This document shows positions 33,922 through 48,500 of a stretch of 64,000 bases of DNA, piece by piece. This DNA comes from Gymnorhina tibicen (lineage: Eukaryota > Chordata > Aves > Passeriformes > Artamidae): contig VXAZ01006790.1 of assembly GCA_013399875.1 (NCBI GenBank), positions 1-64,000 on the forward strand, in the 5' to 3' direction. The notes below the pieces were generated by a model. That model saw nothing but the letters and a program-made list of their open reading frames with translations. It did not search any database and was not told the origin of the DNA. A program made the position numbers and the translations under genes. Within the stretch, counting starts at the first letter, position 1, and every line of letters begins with the position of its first letter.

Positions 33922-34830
33922 TGCTAAAAAACTACAACATGGAACTGGGGGTTAGGGAGTTCTCTCCTTTTGCCAGCTGTTTTGGTAGGAGGGGTGTCCC
34001 ACAGCCCACTGCTGGAGGCTGCTGTACTCAAACACTAAGTTACACAAGTTCTGTACATAGCTACAGTCAGAGTATGCAGCTGTATTATACACCAGAGGTA
34101 AACACCATCAGGGCCCATAACTACTATAGAGGAGAGCTTTTTCTTGAAGATTTTAGAGTTTGACTGTGGATAAATCTGATCTATCAGGGGACTGACATCC
34201 ATCTTTCTTAGGCACTGATCCAGGCAGAACTGCCTTGCAGAAAAAACCGTCTCTTGCAAACTTGTGCATTATTAAAAACATTTTATGTAGCTCTCAAAAT
34301 CTTTAACAAATCTATAAAAATAATTATTTGCTAGTCTCGTGCTTACCTTTAAACACAGAAGTATTTGAATAACTTCGTATTCTCTTTCTGCATTAGGTTC
34401 ACTGCAGTATTAGATCAGGCAGAAACTTCAAAACCTTAATTAGTCCAACTGTGACTCAACCACCTGAATATTTTAGCCTGAACAAAACAGTTTAAATACA
34501 TCTCCAAAGAAAACAAAGGAAGTTTGTACCACAGCAGCTCAAGCTAACTAACACTGAATACGTTTTCCATGGTGGGGGAAGAGAGTTACTATTTTAAGTT
34601 TTAGCACAGAATATTCATGGAAAACATACTGTAAGCCCATGCTTTGTAAACATTTGTACACATCTTCAGAGACTAGTGGCTTTGGAATGGATTTTCAAAC
34701 CCTTGGCGTTGTGCAGGGCAGGAATTAACAGCTAACACTATGAAAACAAGCTACTTTACCATGGAGTTAGAAGAGCAAGAGCACCGAAGGCTCTTGCATC
34801 AAGTACTTAAAACTGGGTATTACTTCGTAT

Positions 34831-34836
34831 TTTATT
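34831..34836 (-). terminator. DIP2A: Candidate proximal DIP2A poly(A) signal AATAAA
   Basis: This AATAAA on the DIP2A strand lies about 0.7 kb after the stop codon. It is an alternative to the distal signal; the sequence alone does not say which is used. Confidence 0.4.
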
Positions 34837-35549
34837 ATAAAGTTTATAGCATTACAGAGTCCAGCATGGCACCATAAGTAACCTTGTTACAGTATTTGTT
34901 TTTGCTTGGTACAAAAAAGCTGAACAGCAGCATAACTGTTACACTGAATCTGGGATTGGAACAGGTTGGCTTCTTCTGAATAGGGATGAGTCAGTGATTT
35001 AAAATAAAAAGGCTGCATTTTTAAATCTCAAATATGTGCAAAATTCCTTTCAGTAGAGGATGTGGTAGAGATGTGTGCAACGTTGAAGGTTACGTCCCAA
35101 CCCCGATACTGCCAATATATTGCAGTCATGTGGAGGGTGAACTCTGGATGGTTACTCACGACTTTGGGTGCTGTTTCCAGGAGTCCTCCTCACAGCTGGT
35201 GTTCTCTCCCCACCCCACTCTATGTCCTTTTATGCAGTGCATCAAGTACTGACATTCATAATTATTCTCCCCCCCTTGCTCCCTGCTAAAATAAAATTGG
35301 TCCATGATAGTTCTCATAAGCTTCCTTCAGGAATTCGAGACAACTCTCCATCCTAAGACAGCTGTGACTGTTACAATGGGTTTACGAAAGCAAATGGAAT
35401 CTGGGAGATGAAGGTCTGTACGTAAAGAAAAGTATCTCCATTTTCCTAAGGTCTTCAACAGCTTTTAAAAACAGAGCATAGATTCTGATGTTATTATGAG
35501 GAAAGTCCCTTGGATTTTGGTGCTTTAGCCTTGATGTGATTTGCCGTTT

Positions 35550-38500
35550 TCACATGTTGTAGGCAACATAAATAGGATCCAACTGATCAGCTAAAAATCC
35601 ATCTCTCAAGTGCATCCGTTGTTTCTCGCCGCGGGAGTTGATGGGAATGACCCCGGGATCCACGATGACGACGACACCAACAATGAGATAATGCTCCTCC
35701 AGGACCACGTTTGTCACCAGTGCGACCAGATCCAGCGCTTCCTGCTCCGAGCCTTCCAGCTCCACCACCACCACCAGCAGGTTTGTCCATGTAAACACAG
35801 CACTGTCGGCATGACACACACATTAATGAGGAGGAAAAAATACCTAGACAAGTTATTAAAAGAGATTATTAAAAGAAAGACAAGACCTCCCAAAGCTTAC
35901 AAGTAAACCTGAATGCTTTGAGGCTGGAGAGGACCTACAGCTAATGACATACATAATTCATTAGGGCCAAATGGGAATAATACGCATGAGAAGACATCGT
36001 CCATGAAATCCTTGAGATGTGTTTACCACACCCACATGTGTGCATTCCGACACAGCCAAGGAAGTTAAAAGTTCTTCTGCTTTCGAAGAAATAAAATGAT
36101 AGAGAAGAATAATGCTGAGGTTCTTACCATTCTGCAATGCTCTTATGTGCCCTGATTACAGAGGTTTCTATGTCGATGGGGTGGTACCTCATTCCTCTGA
36201 GCTCCAGTGTTTCATCCAAAGAGCCCACCACATACAGGGCATCGTGCCTCTCTGCAATACAGCACACACATTTCAACCTCATCACATCTGCAGGACAAAC
36301 ACGGTCACTTGTATGTGCTTATTCCCGACATTCAAGATATTCCCAGTGCTTCCCAGGGGAAAGAGTCTGTAATACAAGCTCTAGCATTTGGAGAGAATTA
36401 AGAGCTCATGTAGCACTTCTGCCTTTTGACTCCAAGCAACTGAAACCACACTGAAAAGAATTTCTGGGTCATCCAGTTCTGTCCTTTCTCTCATATAATG
36501 TAACCTCAGTTCATAAACCCAAGCAAAATCCAACGTTAAAGCATCTTTTTGTTCCACTATTCTTACCAGAGAACTTTTCTTCTCTGATTGACACAAACAC
36601 TTTTCCAATTTCCAAATTTAACTTATTTTTTTCTTTTTAACACCAGCTTATACCCACTTGTCCTCATGCCAGCAAAATTCTACTCAGCTTCTTAAGATCC
36701 CACAATTTACACAGTAAGAACAACTCTGTCCTCTCCCCAGCCTCAGCTTTAAATAAAAAGGTTAAATAAACAAAGCTTTCCTAGACCCACCTGAAGGACA
36801 CACTCTCCACATTCATCCTGTAACTCTGTTCAGTTCAATTTTGCTTTTTCTTTGTTAACTGTTTTATAGTTCTGCTCAGTTGTGTCACTGGAGGTGAAAA
36901 TCACACTAGGAAGCTGTATTTCCTGTGTATTGTATGTTAAGTCACTGCACAAAGCCTCTTAAAAGCTAAAGGACAACTGACATTGTTCTATGGTGATAAA
37001 AATCTCTAAGATACATGATTTTTCAGAAAGTTACAAGGCACAAAACCTTGCTATCGTTATCCAGTGGCAGCAGTCGGGACACTGACACTATTCATGTAGA
37101 CACCATCATTCATTTATGTCCAGTCACAGAAAACCAGCAATATACATTTGTTATTAAGTTACAAATGTTCAAACTCCTTTTTTTAGGATGTTCAGAGATT
37201 TATTTTTTAAAATATATGATAATCAAGAGCTATATCTACTTTGTATTCTGTCTCAACAGAAAACAGAGCAGATGCAAGATAAACTTTCCCCAAATTTAGA
37301 CATCTTGGCTTAGATCAAAAAAACCCCACGATTAACAATTTATTTTCTACACTTGAAAGTTTCTCCTCTAGACCTTTAACTTCTGAAAGACTGCAAAATC
37401 ACTGGTATCTGTGCATGTCCTGGACCTGCTGAATGATAGAACATCTACTTAATTCAGGAGTCTCCTGTGATGGAAGTCAGCATAAACTTGCCAGACAGCC
37501 TTATCTTTGCTGGCTCAGCTTCCCCAAGGAGCCTCACACAAGTCCCCCTGTAGATCCAGGTGTTTCCTCTCACCTCCGCTGGCATCCGTCAGCTCTGTCC
37601 TGCGCAGGAAGCCCAGGTACCCGGTGCGAGCCCACACGGTCTGAGTGTCCCCAAAACTCAGGCGAGCTGTAAAGTGATCAGCGTGCAGTGCTTCTTCTCC
37701 ATACACCGTGTAGTAACCAGTAGCATTGTGTGGGCTACTCACCCATATCTAGAGGATAAACCAAATCCAAACTGGAATAAACATAGGTTATTTTGCCAGA
37801 CACAGACAGCATCATTAACTGATTTACAAGATCCGTTTCACCAACAATTTTGACTGCTCCAAAATACCAGTTTTATTGAAATAATTAACTTCGGACCAGG
37901 GAAAAGGAGTTTTATCTATATATGTAATTGGGGGATGGTAAAGACCATAAAAAAATGAACCAGGCATTTGGCTTACTGGAAAGGAACACCTGCTAACCTA
38001 CTAGCTGGGCATCTTACTACACAACAAAAGACGCCTATAAAACAGAGGTTAAACCAAGCAGGAAATTACCTTATTGCTGCTGCCCACTGATGGGAGTACA
38101 TCCCTACCTGTTCTAGATGCCAGGCAGACACAGACTAGTGCCCTGGTCTCACCTTGTGCTGTGCAGCCACATGTGCAGGAATGCAAACAGTGACAGCTCT
38201 CTGTGGGGTTCATTCACGTGCCACATGAGGGTGATCCTGGCTGTCCCACTCAGGGGAAGGAAGGCATTTATCTAACAGGAGGTATCGATGTATCACATCA
38301 CTGCTGATAAACACAGTACAACGGTACCAAACCTTTACCTCTCCTAAATGCGAGTCTCCCAGAGGTCCCTTGGTTTCTGTGTGTGCTATGATGACTTTTA
38401 CTCCCGGAAGAATCTCGAATAAGAAGCAAATAGAAGTTAAGAAAATGAATTAATCAAAAGAAAAGTTAATCAGAAGTCAAGAGTCTGTGCTTCCTTTACT

Positions 38501-39516
38501 ACTCCCTTCTGCACCATCAGATACCAACCATCTCTTCCTACCACTGTGAATTAACTTGTTAAATAATTTTAACTCTGAGCAGCCGTTTTGCAGCTTCAGC
38601 ATTGGTTTCACACCTAGAAAATGCCTTCAGAAGGCCTCAGATTTGTTTTGGTGGTAGGAACTTATCCTATTGCTTCATGTCATGTACCTGTCTTCACTTT
38701 AACTACCCAATCATAACATGCTCTCCTGGACACATTCTGATTAGCCAAGCTTGTCCCACATATTCTGTAGTGAGATCCAGGTGATGCAGCTCCCTGCCGA
38801 GGTGAGGGCCATGAGGACATAATGAGTGTCATAATGGCTTTAAACTGAAAGAGGAGGTTTAGATTAGATGTTGGGAAGAAATTCTCCCCTGTGAGGGTGG
38901 TGAGGCCCTGCCTGGCACAGGCTGCCCAGAGAAGCTGTGGTTGCCTCACCCCTAGAAGTGTCCAAGGCAAGGTTGGATGGGGCTTGGAGCAACCTGGTCT
39001 AGTGGAAGGTGCCCCCTCCCACAGCAGACAGGGACTGGAATGAGATGAGCTTTGAAGTCCTTTCCAACCCAAACCGCTCTGTGATTCTGTGAGGAGGAAG
39101 GATCACACTCAGTCTCTCACCTTCCCAGACTCCATAAGTGGCAGACTGTGTGGAGAACCTCTCTCCACCAAACGCACCCTGAGAAAATAAGAGGATACAT
39201 TTGTACAAGGCTTTAAGAACTGTTGGAGTTTAAGATTTTTTTTTTCTTTTTTTTCCCTTTTTTTCTTAGGGAATTTTCTCCCATCTGTTGCCTAAAAGAT
39301 GATAATGACCAGTACTTAAGAGAGATAAAAAATGTAGCCATGGAAGGAGGGGGAAGGGTGCAGATAGCTGCACTCTCCTAGCTGAGGGGCTTTCTCTTGG
39401 GAAGAGCAGCGATACCCGAGATTTTGGCTGGGGGGCCAGGGGCTGGGCTCGGCTCCTTTCTGTCTCTGTCTCTGTCTCTGTCTCTGTCTCTGTCTCTGTC
39501 TCTGTCTCTGTCTCTG

Positions 39517-39552
<36 letters not shown>

Positions 39553-42500
39553 GGATCAGAGGGGATCGGTCTGCAGTTGCTGTGGGAAGAATTTGCTGCC
39601 ACCGTGGAGTTCTGCCTTTTACTGCTCCTACCATGAGTGAGGCTTTGCTCGTAAGAGCAGCTGTTGAACTGGGACCTTAGTAACACCCAACCCCACTGGA
39701 AAAGGACCCTCAACATCTACTTGGTGCACCAGGGGAAAATCTGCGACCCCTCCCCACCTCCCCCTCAGAGGGAGTCTCTCCCNGGATCAGAGGGGATCGG
39801 TCTGCAGTTGCTGTGGGAAGAATTTGCTGCCACCGTGGAGTTCTGCCTTTTACTGCTCCTACCATGAGTGAGGCTTTGCTCGTAAGAGCAGCTGTTGAAC
39901 TGGGACCTTAGTAACACCCAACCCCACTGGAAAAGGACCCTCAACATCTACTTGGTGCACCAGGGGAAAATCTGCGACCCCTCCCCACCTCCCCCTCAGA
40001 GGGAGTCTCTCCCGGCTGCTTGTGGGAGCCTGGCTGACGCTGCCCAGCCCTGCTGTCTTCTGCCACTGCTTTGGGCTTTTCACTACACCCCGAGATCCGG
40101 TGTCTGCCTGACCCCCTGCGGTTCCTGCTAAGGCTGCAGTTTCTGCTACGTTTTGTTTGCCACCCCAGGGTCTGCCCGCCTCTGTCATTCCAGCCACTGC
40201 TCCGAGGCTCCCGCTACAGGCCACCCTGCCATCCTGAGGGCACCGGGATCGGCTGCCCCTGTGAGGTTGCAGAGGAAGCCCCTTTTCCATCCCTTCCGCC
40301 GGCTCGCCCGCCATGAACCACGTGCAGAGACGCGGCCGAACTCGCACCACAGCGCCCCCTGCAGCCGCGGGGGAATCCCCGCACCGGCCCTGCCCGGCCG
40401 GGAGCCACCAGCGCCCCTGCCGGCTGTGACCGGAACTGCACCAAAGGGGAAGGTGCCTGACAGCCGAGAGAGCGCTGTTAGGGGTTTCTGGGTGCGTTTG
40501 TTGTTGCTGCCGGTGTTGTTGTTTGTTTGCCTTGTTATACACATACATACTAGTAAAGAACTGTTACTCCTTTCCCCATATCTTTGCCTGGAAGGCCCTT
40601 AATTTTAAAGTTACAATAATTTGGAGGGAAGGGGGTCATATTCTCCTTTCCAAAAGAGGTTCCCACCTTCCTTGGCAGACACCTGTCTTTCAAACCAAGA
40701 CAAGAACTTAAACAGAAGTTAAACAGATGTGTTCTAGTATATCCACTGCTACCCCATCTTTAGCTGTACTGACTGAACTGCAGTGAATCACCCAGTTACT
40801 CTCAGTTATTCACAACTTACAGTTACAAGTTTCTAGCTGCCTTCAAAACTTCCCTATTAGCATTCCCATAGACCACGTTTCTTTCAAGAATCTGTAACTC
40901 TGCTCTCTGGAAAAATGAGTAACTTTTCCCAAAAAAGCCTGAAGGTTGCAGTCCCAACAGCATTTTAAATTCACCTTCTTTTCTGGATTCTCCTGGACCT
41001 CTTCTTGTCACACTGAGTCATGGCAGAGCATCAGCAGGAATTACAAACAGTAAAGAACAAGGAGCCTAACTGGAATTACACGACGCAGTGCAGCCCTGGG
41101 AAGGCTAAGGGAACAGAGTTGTTTTGGTTTGAAGGAAAAAAAAAAAAGACTAAGGGAGACTGCACTATTTCCACTACCTAAAGGATTGTTAGAGAGCAGA
41201 TTTCTTGGAATTGCACAGCACAGGGATATAACATGGCAGGGAGTCAGCTGGCTGCTGCCAAGGATATTTCAACAAACCAATGCTCTAAGGCTGAAGTTTC
41301 TTCTCCACAGCCATTGAAGAGTTAATGCTTTAACACAGACTGTACCTGTCATGTCGAAGTGCTCTCATATCTACATAGACTGTTGTTGGATCTGGTCCTG
41401 CTGTTCCCTAAGAATAAGGAGGAAGAAACAAATTAAACAGAAGCCACAACATCCTGCTTTCATTCTCACAGCCACATAAATTCACAAATTTCTCTCCCTT
41501 TTTTACTGACACTTATAAAGCACTTCCCTAATGTACAAGAAATAGAGTAAAGTAGCCCCCCTTTCTACAGTGACTACTGTAGAGCCTTTGCTTTTTATGG
41601 AATCAGTCAATGAATGCACAAGTGTAATATGTGGTACAGGTAAGTCTAAGTTTTGCAAAATTTTTAAATTTAAAATTCAGCTTTTATGATTTGAGTAAGC
41701 ACCTGCTCTAAAACCCACACAGCCAGCGCAAAAGGATGTAAGCATAAACCTATGTGGGCCTAGTCCCTAACACTGCAGAACCAAATGGACTTTAGGATGT
41801 GACAGATGTGACAAGCACACATGCATCACTATACCTGTTCAGCCAGCTTGCCCAGCCTGTTTGGCTGACAGCAGGACCACAAACAGAAGTAACAGAGGCC
41901 ATCAAAGTGTAGGAGACAGAGAGAAAGGGGAAAAAAAGAAAATACAAACAAAGAGGCACTGGAAACATAAGATACACACAGTAAGACAGAAAACAAAACT
42001 TACACTGTTTTAGAATGAAAAGAAAATTTCCATTTCAGATTATTTAAGAGCTTGGCACTTCTAGGTGGTTCTTTGGGAAACATACAAGTCACAGATAATG
42101 AACAAAAGAGGGCTAAGGCAACTCATACATTGCTTTATGATAAATCCCTTCTCCCTCTGTAAGACTGTTTGCAGCTTCAGAAACACCTTCTCAGTGAACC
42201 AGTTCAGCAGGGTTGGAAGACACGTATTTATCTGCGTGCTAATTTGTATCAAATTTGGTCATTCATTTACATTCATTTAAATCCAATTTATTAAAAAAGT
42301 CTAATACATGTATCACTTTGGAAGAATGGGGGGAAAGGGGTAGAAAACCCCTCCCATTAAAAAGGGGCTCAAGAATGGAAAACAGAGATGAAAAAGGCAT
42401 AAAATGAAGGGGAAACTTAACTGCCCAGCAGTCCTGTATTCCTCATGGGGGTTTCTGGAGTCCTTTTCATACTGCCATTCAGTATTCTGAGAAAAACTGT

Positions 42501-45500
42501 TTTCCCCTCCTTTATCCCAAACTGGCTTTTGAAATTTTTATTCACACAGGCAATTTGGAAAGCTATTCTTTCACACTTGGCAGCTGAAATGTTTTATTCA
42601 ATGAATTCAAAATCTTAATTTACAGTCATATTGATTTCATGTGTATCCTTCCTGTTTTTCCACCTATTGATTCATAAAATCACTCTGACCTTATTTCTTT
42701 ATAACCATTTAGCTTGGTCTTGTTAAAAATCCTTTCTCCTTTAATTGTGAAAGAAACTATAGAAACTAAGGAAACAATTGTGAATGGCAACAGATTTAGG
42801 TAACTCATGTCCCGGAATATCTCTCTAAAACACTGTAATATATTCTGAGAGCTAAAAAGGCTTTTCTTCATCTAATGGGCACCAGGAAGAAGAAAAAAGG
42901 AAAACCAAAAGTTTTGCAGAAGTACAGCAGCAATTTTCATAGAATTCTATTTTATTAAGTGTAATTTATACAAAAAAAATTGGAAGTTAAATTTACAATT
43001 GCACATACTTAATCCATGTGCCCCCTAAAATATTCCCCACATACAAAGCTACATACTGCCTCATCTGAAACCTGAGCACTTTATTTATTAACTCAAGCAT
43101 CCTTCAGACTCCAGGATGCTTTCCCATTTTCTAGTCTATGCTTACTTAATACCTGATTTTTCAGGTAAATTTTGGAATATATATATATATACTTTTATAT
43201 TTTTTTAAATCTCCCGACTGGAAAAGAAATATCTCATTACAAAAAGTTAGACTTCATCTGGTTAAATTACATATAAAATATTATTATCGGCTGAATACTA
43301 AACTGTCAAAGGTGGTTCTGGCCCATAGTGTATCATTATCTCCAGACTGTGAAGCAGGGCTGAGTACTTTATGGGCATATCCTCCCTCTCAAAGCTTCTG
43401 ATTTTGTACTTTTAAGTAAAAAAAATCTCCACCTCTCACACAAGGTGAGACAAAAATATTTGCATGTTGCTAATACTCATTTGAGATCTTTAAAAGTCAA
43501 AAAAACCTGCCGACTATGTCAATTTTCCTGGGTCTTATTTGCAGAATTCTGTCTTCCATTTAATTCCAAATTACACAAAACAAGACAAAATCTGAATCAA
43601 CAAAAGCTGAAACAGCACTGCTTGTAACGTGTAGTATCTATGAATAGAAAGCTGTTTATTTAATACTGCTCCTGCATAGAAGGAAGGAAACAAGTTTCTT
43701 AGTATTGACCCTCTGGATTGGAAAAGCAAATCAGTTGGTCAATTAGCACAGAAAAGTGAAATTATCATAATCAACATCATATTAAACATCTTATTAAAAA
43801 GCTTATTTGACTTGGTGATGAAGCAAGCAAGCAATGGAGCTCTAGTTCATTAGAAAAAGAAATCCATTCAGCTGAACATGATTTTCTACAAAGTTCCCAG
43901 AGATTCTGCGTAAGGAACAAGCAGTTTAATCTCACCTGTAAGCAAATTGCTACGTTGACCCTGCACCCAAAGGTAGTGCTCACTGCACGAGCAGAGAGGC
44001 CCAGGTCTTTGAATAACTTGGAGAAAGACTGGGTGAGGGTGATCCTCGGTCTCTCCTCTGCCACCACCATGCAGGTGCGCACGCAGGACAAGTTAACCCC
44101 CTTCATCTGACAGGGTGGGGGGAGAGAACAACATTGTAACTTCAAAGGCAGAAATTCTAAAAATAAACCGTTTTATTTGTGCAACAGAAGGGCTTTAAAG
44201 GCACTAGAGTAAGACATGAACTGGTTTAACACTACAGACATTGTGTAGCTGCAACGCAGGCACTCAGCATTTTGAACTGAAAAAACCCTCAAAATGTCAT
44301 TTTGGCACAGGGCTGGGCTCGCCAGAGACCTGCTGGCTCCCAGCACTGCACAGTTTAGGTGTTCTAGACATCATCAGCTCCTCTCAATGTGAATGCGAAC
44401 CTGGAGCAACTGGCTGTGGGCGAGGATTCCCTTCGGTGAGGTCCAGGGGAACAGAGGGACGGGATTTTTTTTTGTCTCTATTGAGCACACAGTACAGCCA
44501 CCTTTGTGAAGGAGCTGCCACACATTCCCAATGGAAGTCCTGAGCAGCTGAGTTACTACAGCTGTGGGAATGCTCCTTCCTCTTCAAGGAAATGAAATCT
44601 GAGTTAAGAGATTTCCCTCAAAAATAAATAGATGTATTAGGGTGTAACTGCTGTTGTTAGGAATCAAAGAATCATATAGCATAGCTTTGAGTGGGAAGGA
44701 AAGGATTTTAAAGCTCATCTCATTCCAACCCCTCTGCATGGGCAGGGACACCTTCCTCTAGATCAGGCTGCTCCAAGCCCCATCCAACCTGGCCTGGAAC
44801 ACTTCCAGGACTGGGGAAGATTATATCCATTTAAGAACTCAACACTTTTGGTATTGAGTGATATCCGAAAGTGAGACTTGCTGAGTTTGAGGGGCTTTTT
44901 CTTTTGGCTGTTTTGGGTGAGGTTTTTTGTGTTTGGTGGGCCTTTGGTATTTTTCCTTCTGTTGGTGTGTGTTTTGTCTGGGATTTTTTTGTTTGGTGTT
45001 GGGTTTTTTTCTTGTCTCAGACACAAACAAGTTGATAGGCTTGCTATGTATTTTGCCCAAAATCTCAAAAACATCCAGCAGCACAGAGGTTGCACAAATG
45101 ACTAAAACTGAAAATAGAAGACTTCTTGCTTTTTTTTTGCACCAGAAACATGGAAGCTGAATCTTCCAGCAGTCTCAACACTCCCCAAAAATCAAGTCAT
45201 AATGAAAGGCTCTCACAGAAACACTTAAAAACTCATCTTCTCCAAGCCAAAATGAAGTATTTTTAGAAAGATACATGTATGTTTATGTCAGTATGAGGAA
45301 AAATGAAGCCCACTCACCCGGAGAACATCAGTCTGTGTCCCAAGGCCTTTGGTGCACATCTCCATCACAGAGTATGAGCAGAAGGTGACACGCACTTTGT
45401 ACTGGCTGACAGCAGACAGCCACAAAGATACGTTGCTCTCCAGCTCCAGAGGAGGCACCAGGATGGACTGGTGACCTGAATATATACTGGGGAGAGGAAG

Positions 45501-48500
45501 CAATAGGAACATGAAAATTCAATTCATTAATGCGTATGGCGTGTTTTAAAAGGCAAAAAAAAGTTGCAGCTTTGTGAGATGTGCTGCGTTAGAGTAGTTA
45601 TCTGATTGAACCAAGTCAGGACTCACTCGTTTTAAGAAACATCTAACTGCTTCCTTTAGCAGTGTTTCTCACTGCATACCAATCTTGCAGTGAACACCTT
45701 AAAGGTCTTGTAAAACATATGGTTTAATCTCGAAAGACTTTAAAAGGATTTACTTAATCAATGTGAAACAGACAGTGAAGTCCTTTTTTTTTTCTTCCTT
45801 GAATTTGGTATCCAATTAATACCACTTGCAAACCTGAAGTTACTCAAGCAGCTAACTGACTTAAATGGATTTTCTTAGCACAAAAGGTGTTTTCTGAACT
45901 ACTGATAAAAAGGTTAATTTGGGTTCTTTGACAGTTTCACACATGTCCATTCCTTGGGGTTCTGGAGAAGGCTGGGCACATGTGAGGAGATCCAGAGCTC
46001 CAGAGTCGTACCTGCACAAGCACCACAGTGCAAAGCCTAAGCCACAGTAGGGGTCCAGGCAGATGGCAATCTGTCGGGATGGGTACAGCTCACACTGAAG
46101 CTTTATTGAGCGACATAAGGCACTTGTAGCTGCATGTGACATCTGCAAGAGGAAAACAGGAGCTTTCAGGGACCCTTTTCTAGAAAAAGGGTTTTACGTA
46201 TTTCTTTGTAAACGTAAAGAAATGAAATATGATTATCTCTTGTTACTCTACCTTTACTCCTGCTAATATACCAGTAGTAGACACGCTGAAGTCCAAGTAT
46301 GCCAACATATCTGGGGACGTAGGTCTGAAAACACTAGCTAGCTTCTTTTTAGGCATATCATCTATTTAAAATACATAAGTAGAGAAGAGTACCATATTAT
46401 TTTGGGAAACAAGCACAGGGCAAAAAAATGTATCTTTATAGCATTATCATCAGATCCTTCCTATAGTTTCTGGACAGCCATTTTAACATAATGCACAATA
46501 CATTTACTCAATCAGGCAGTTGTGGTGTAGCAAAATAAATACATCACTCTTCAAACTATTTCCACTTTGGCTACCGTACCTGTATCCAAAATAGTGGGCC
46601 ATGTTTTAATATCTACAGCTGCTGCAGCCTCCTTGGACCTGAGCAGTTTCATTATAGCTTGGGTGGTCAGTATACATGCAGACTTACTGACCTGCAAAAG
46701 GCACAGGATTAAAACCATTGATAAAACCAGGGAATGCATGCTCAAAGTCATGCCATATGCATCCCAATGAGATAACCAGTAAGAGGAAGAGATGAAGAAA
46801 ATAACTGGAAACAAAGCAAAATAAATCATGACCATAGAAGACCATTTTAAATGAGTTTCTGAAGAAGTCATTATTGACTCAGCCACAGCACACTGAATAT
46901 TTATTTTCTAGCTTATTTTACACTGACTGTGGCAAAGCAATTCATCAGGCTGTATCAACCATTCCACATTCCCCAAAAGCATGAGAGGAATGTCTCATAC
47001 CTACCTCTACAATCATTTTGACAGTGGGCAGAGTGGTAGCGAGGTTCTGTGGATGAGGTGGGCGGACAGTGATGGGAACACAGCCAGCGTACAAACACCC
47101 ATAAAAAGTTGCTATCAAGTCTACTCCTGGAAAGGATATTTGTGAAATTAAAGCCATTTCCATCAGAACAATAGGCCTCTTTTACCAAAATCAAAATACA
47201 CAATGTTATTAAGATGCAAAGATTTGTCACAAGTGTATCTTCAAATCAACAGGCTGCTCCACACCCAGCTTAAAATGTTTTGCATTTAAGAGTTAGCAAA
47301 AATTATTCCAATCCAATTAATGGACAAAACTTCTTTTCTTGTGCTGTGTGATTTGCTATCTGTGTTGCTTTACCTGGAGGGTAAACCAGGGCCACATGGT
47401 CACCAACATTCAGCCGTCCCTTCTCCATCAGTGCGACTGCCACTCTCTCTGCCCTCTTGTGCAGCTGGATGCACGAGGCAGTGCTGGCTACAGTACCCTG
47501 CACAGGAGACAAGTGACAGCAGAAACCTTTATAGGAACAGCAGCAGTTCAGTGACTTGGATATCGACGTGAAAAGGTGTAAACCGAAAGGGTTTCTACTG
47601 GAGACATGTGAACACACCAACACGTAGCACTGTAGCTCATTAGTTCCCAGTTATTTAAGACAGGTGTTCACCAACAGGTAATTTCTTTGTGTCCAAGTTT
47701 TGTGTTTCCTTTTGCAGAGTCTCCCTGTCAAAGGTAAAATTTGCCTAAACAAAGTGACCCAGGAAAGGGCTACTTCATACTAGAAAACTTCCCTCAAAAT
47801 CTTCTTTACTTTGAGAGAATAAACCATTTTAACAGTAACAATGTTGAAACAATTTCTTTTGCTGAAGCACAGTCTGAAAAGGAAAGTTAGAAAGTTTGAA
47901 CTATGTCTTAAACTCTTTTGCCTCTCTGAATGAGACCTATAAATCCTTCACTTCCCAAAGACTGCTGCTGGATTTTCTGGAAGACTCCTGTCTGCAGTAC
48001 AACACAGCACAAGGCAGATCCAGTTTGTCCCTGGGCTGTTACTGTCACTCTATGTGCTATCCTTCTTGAAGGCAGAGCCTAGCCCAGGGCAAGGCATCAG
48101 GGTGCTCCTGGAAAATTTGACTCCAAAGCTGTCCCAAGGGCTCCCTACTTAGGCTCTAGATCTTCTAATCAGGAAATTCTCAATTTCTGACTTACAGTTA
48201 TCCTTGTGCTCAGGAATGAAGACAGAATCATGGTTTCCATTAACATGACAGAAGTTGTGTTCCAGCAGGAAATGCAATTACTGCAGTGTTTTAAGCTAGG
48301 CAGAATGCCTACTGAAATTCCAGATGTGGAATAAAAGATATGGCATAAAATTCCAGAAGTGGAAAAATTTATGCTGCTTACTACCTAGCAATTTTTGTCT
48401 GCTTCATTGAAATAATCTGCAGCATTTCAGGAAAATACTTCTAGAAGGCATTTTCTTAGAATCTAAATAATCTTTTGTTTTGATCTCAATCTCCAAGTAT

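Larger units (their letters stand above)
39221..40702 (+). mobile_element. Solo ERVL-type LTR in a DIP2A intron
   Basis: The element starts TGTTGGAG and ends CCAAGACA, with a perfect 5 bp target duplication AGAAC at 39,216-39,220 and 40,703-40,707. Its right end (aaagaactgttactcctttc... ggcagacacctgtctttcaa) looks like avian ERVL LTRs that I know. It contains a (TCTCTG)n run and a 229 bp tandem duplicate joined by one undetermined base, so its true length is probably about 1,250 bp. It is antisense to DIP2A. Confidence 0.85.

Noticed and set aside
39266..39716. Frames with Arg-Asp, Thr-Glu or Leu-Ser repeats
   Set aside because: They are translations of the (TCTCTG)n microsatellite inside an LTR.
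44886..45020. T/G-rich frames (Phe/Leu/Val-rich peptides) as a possible membrane protein
   Set aside because: The peptides come from a low-complexity T/G stretch beside a CR1 scrap in a DIP2A intron.
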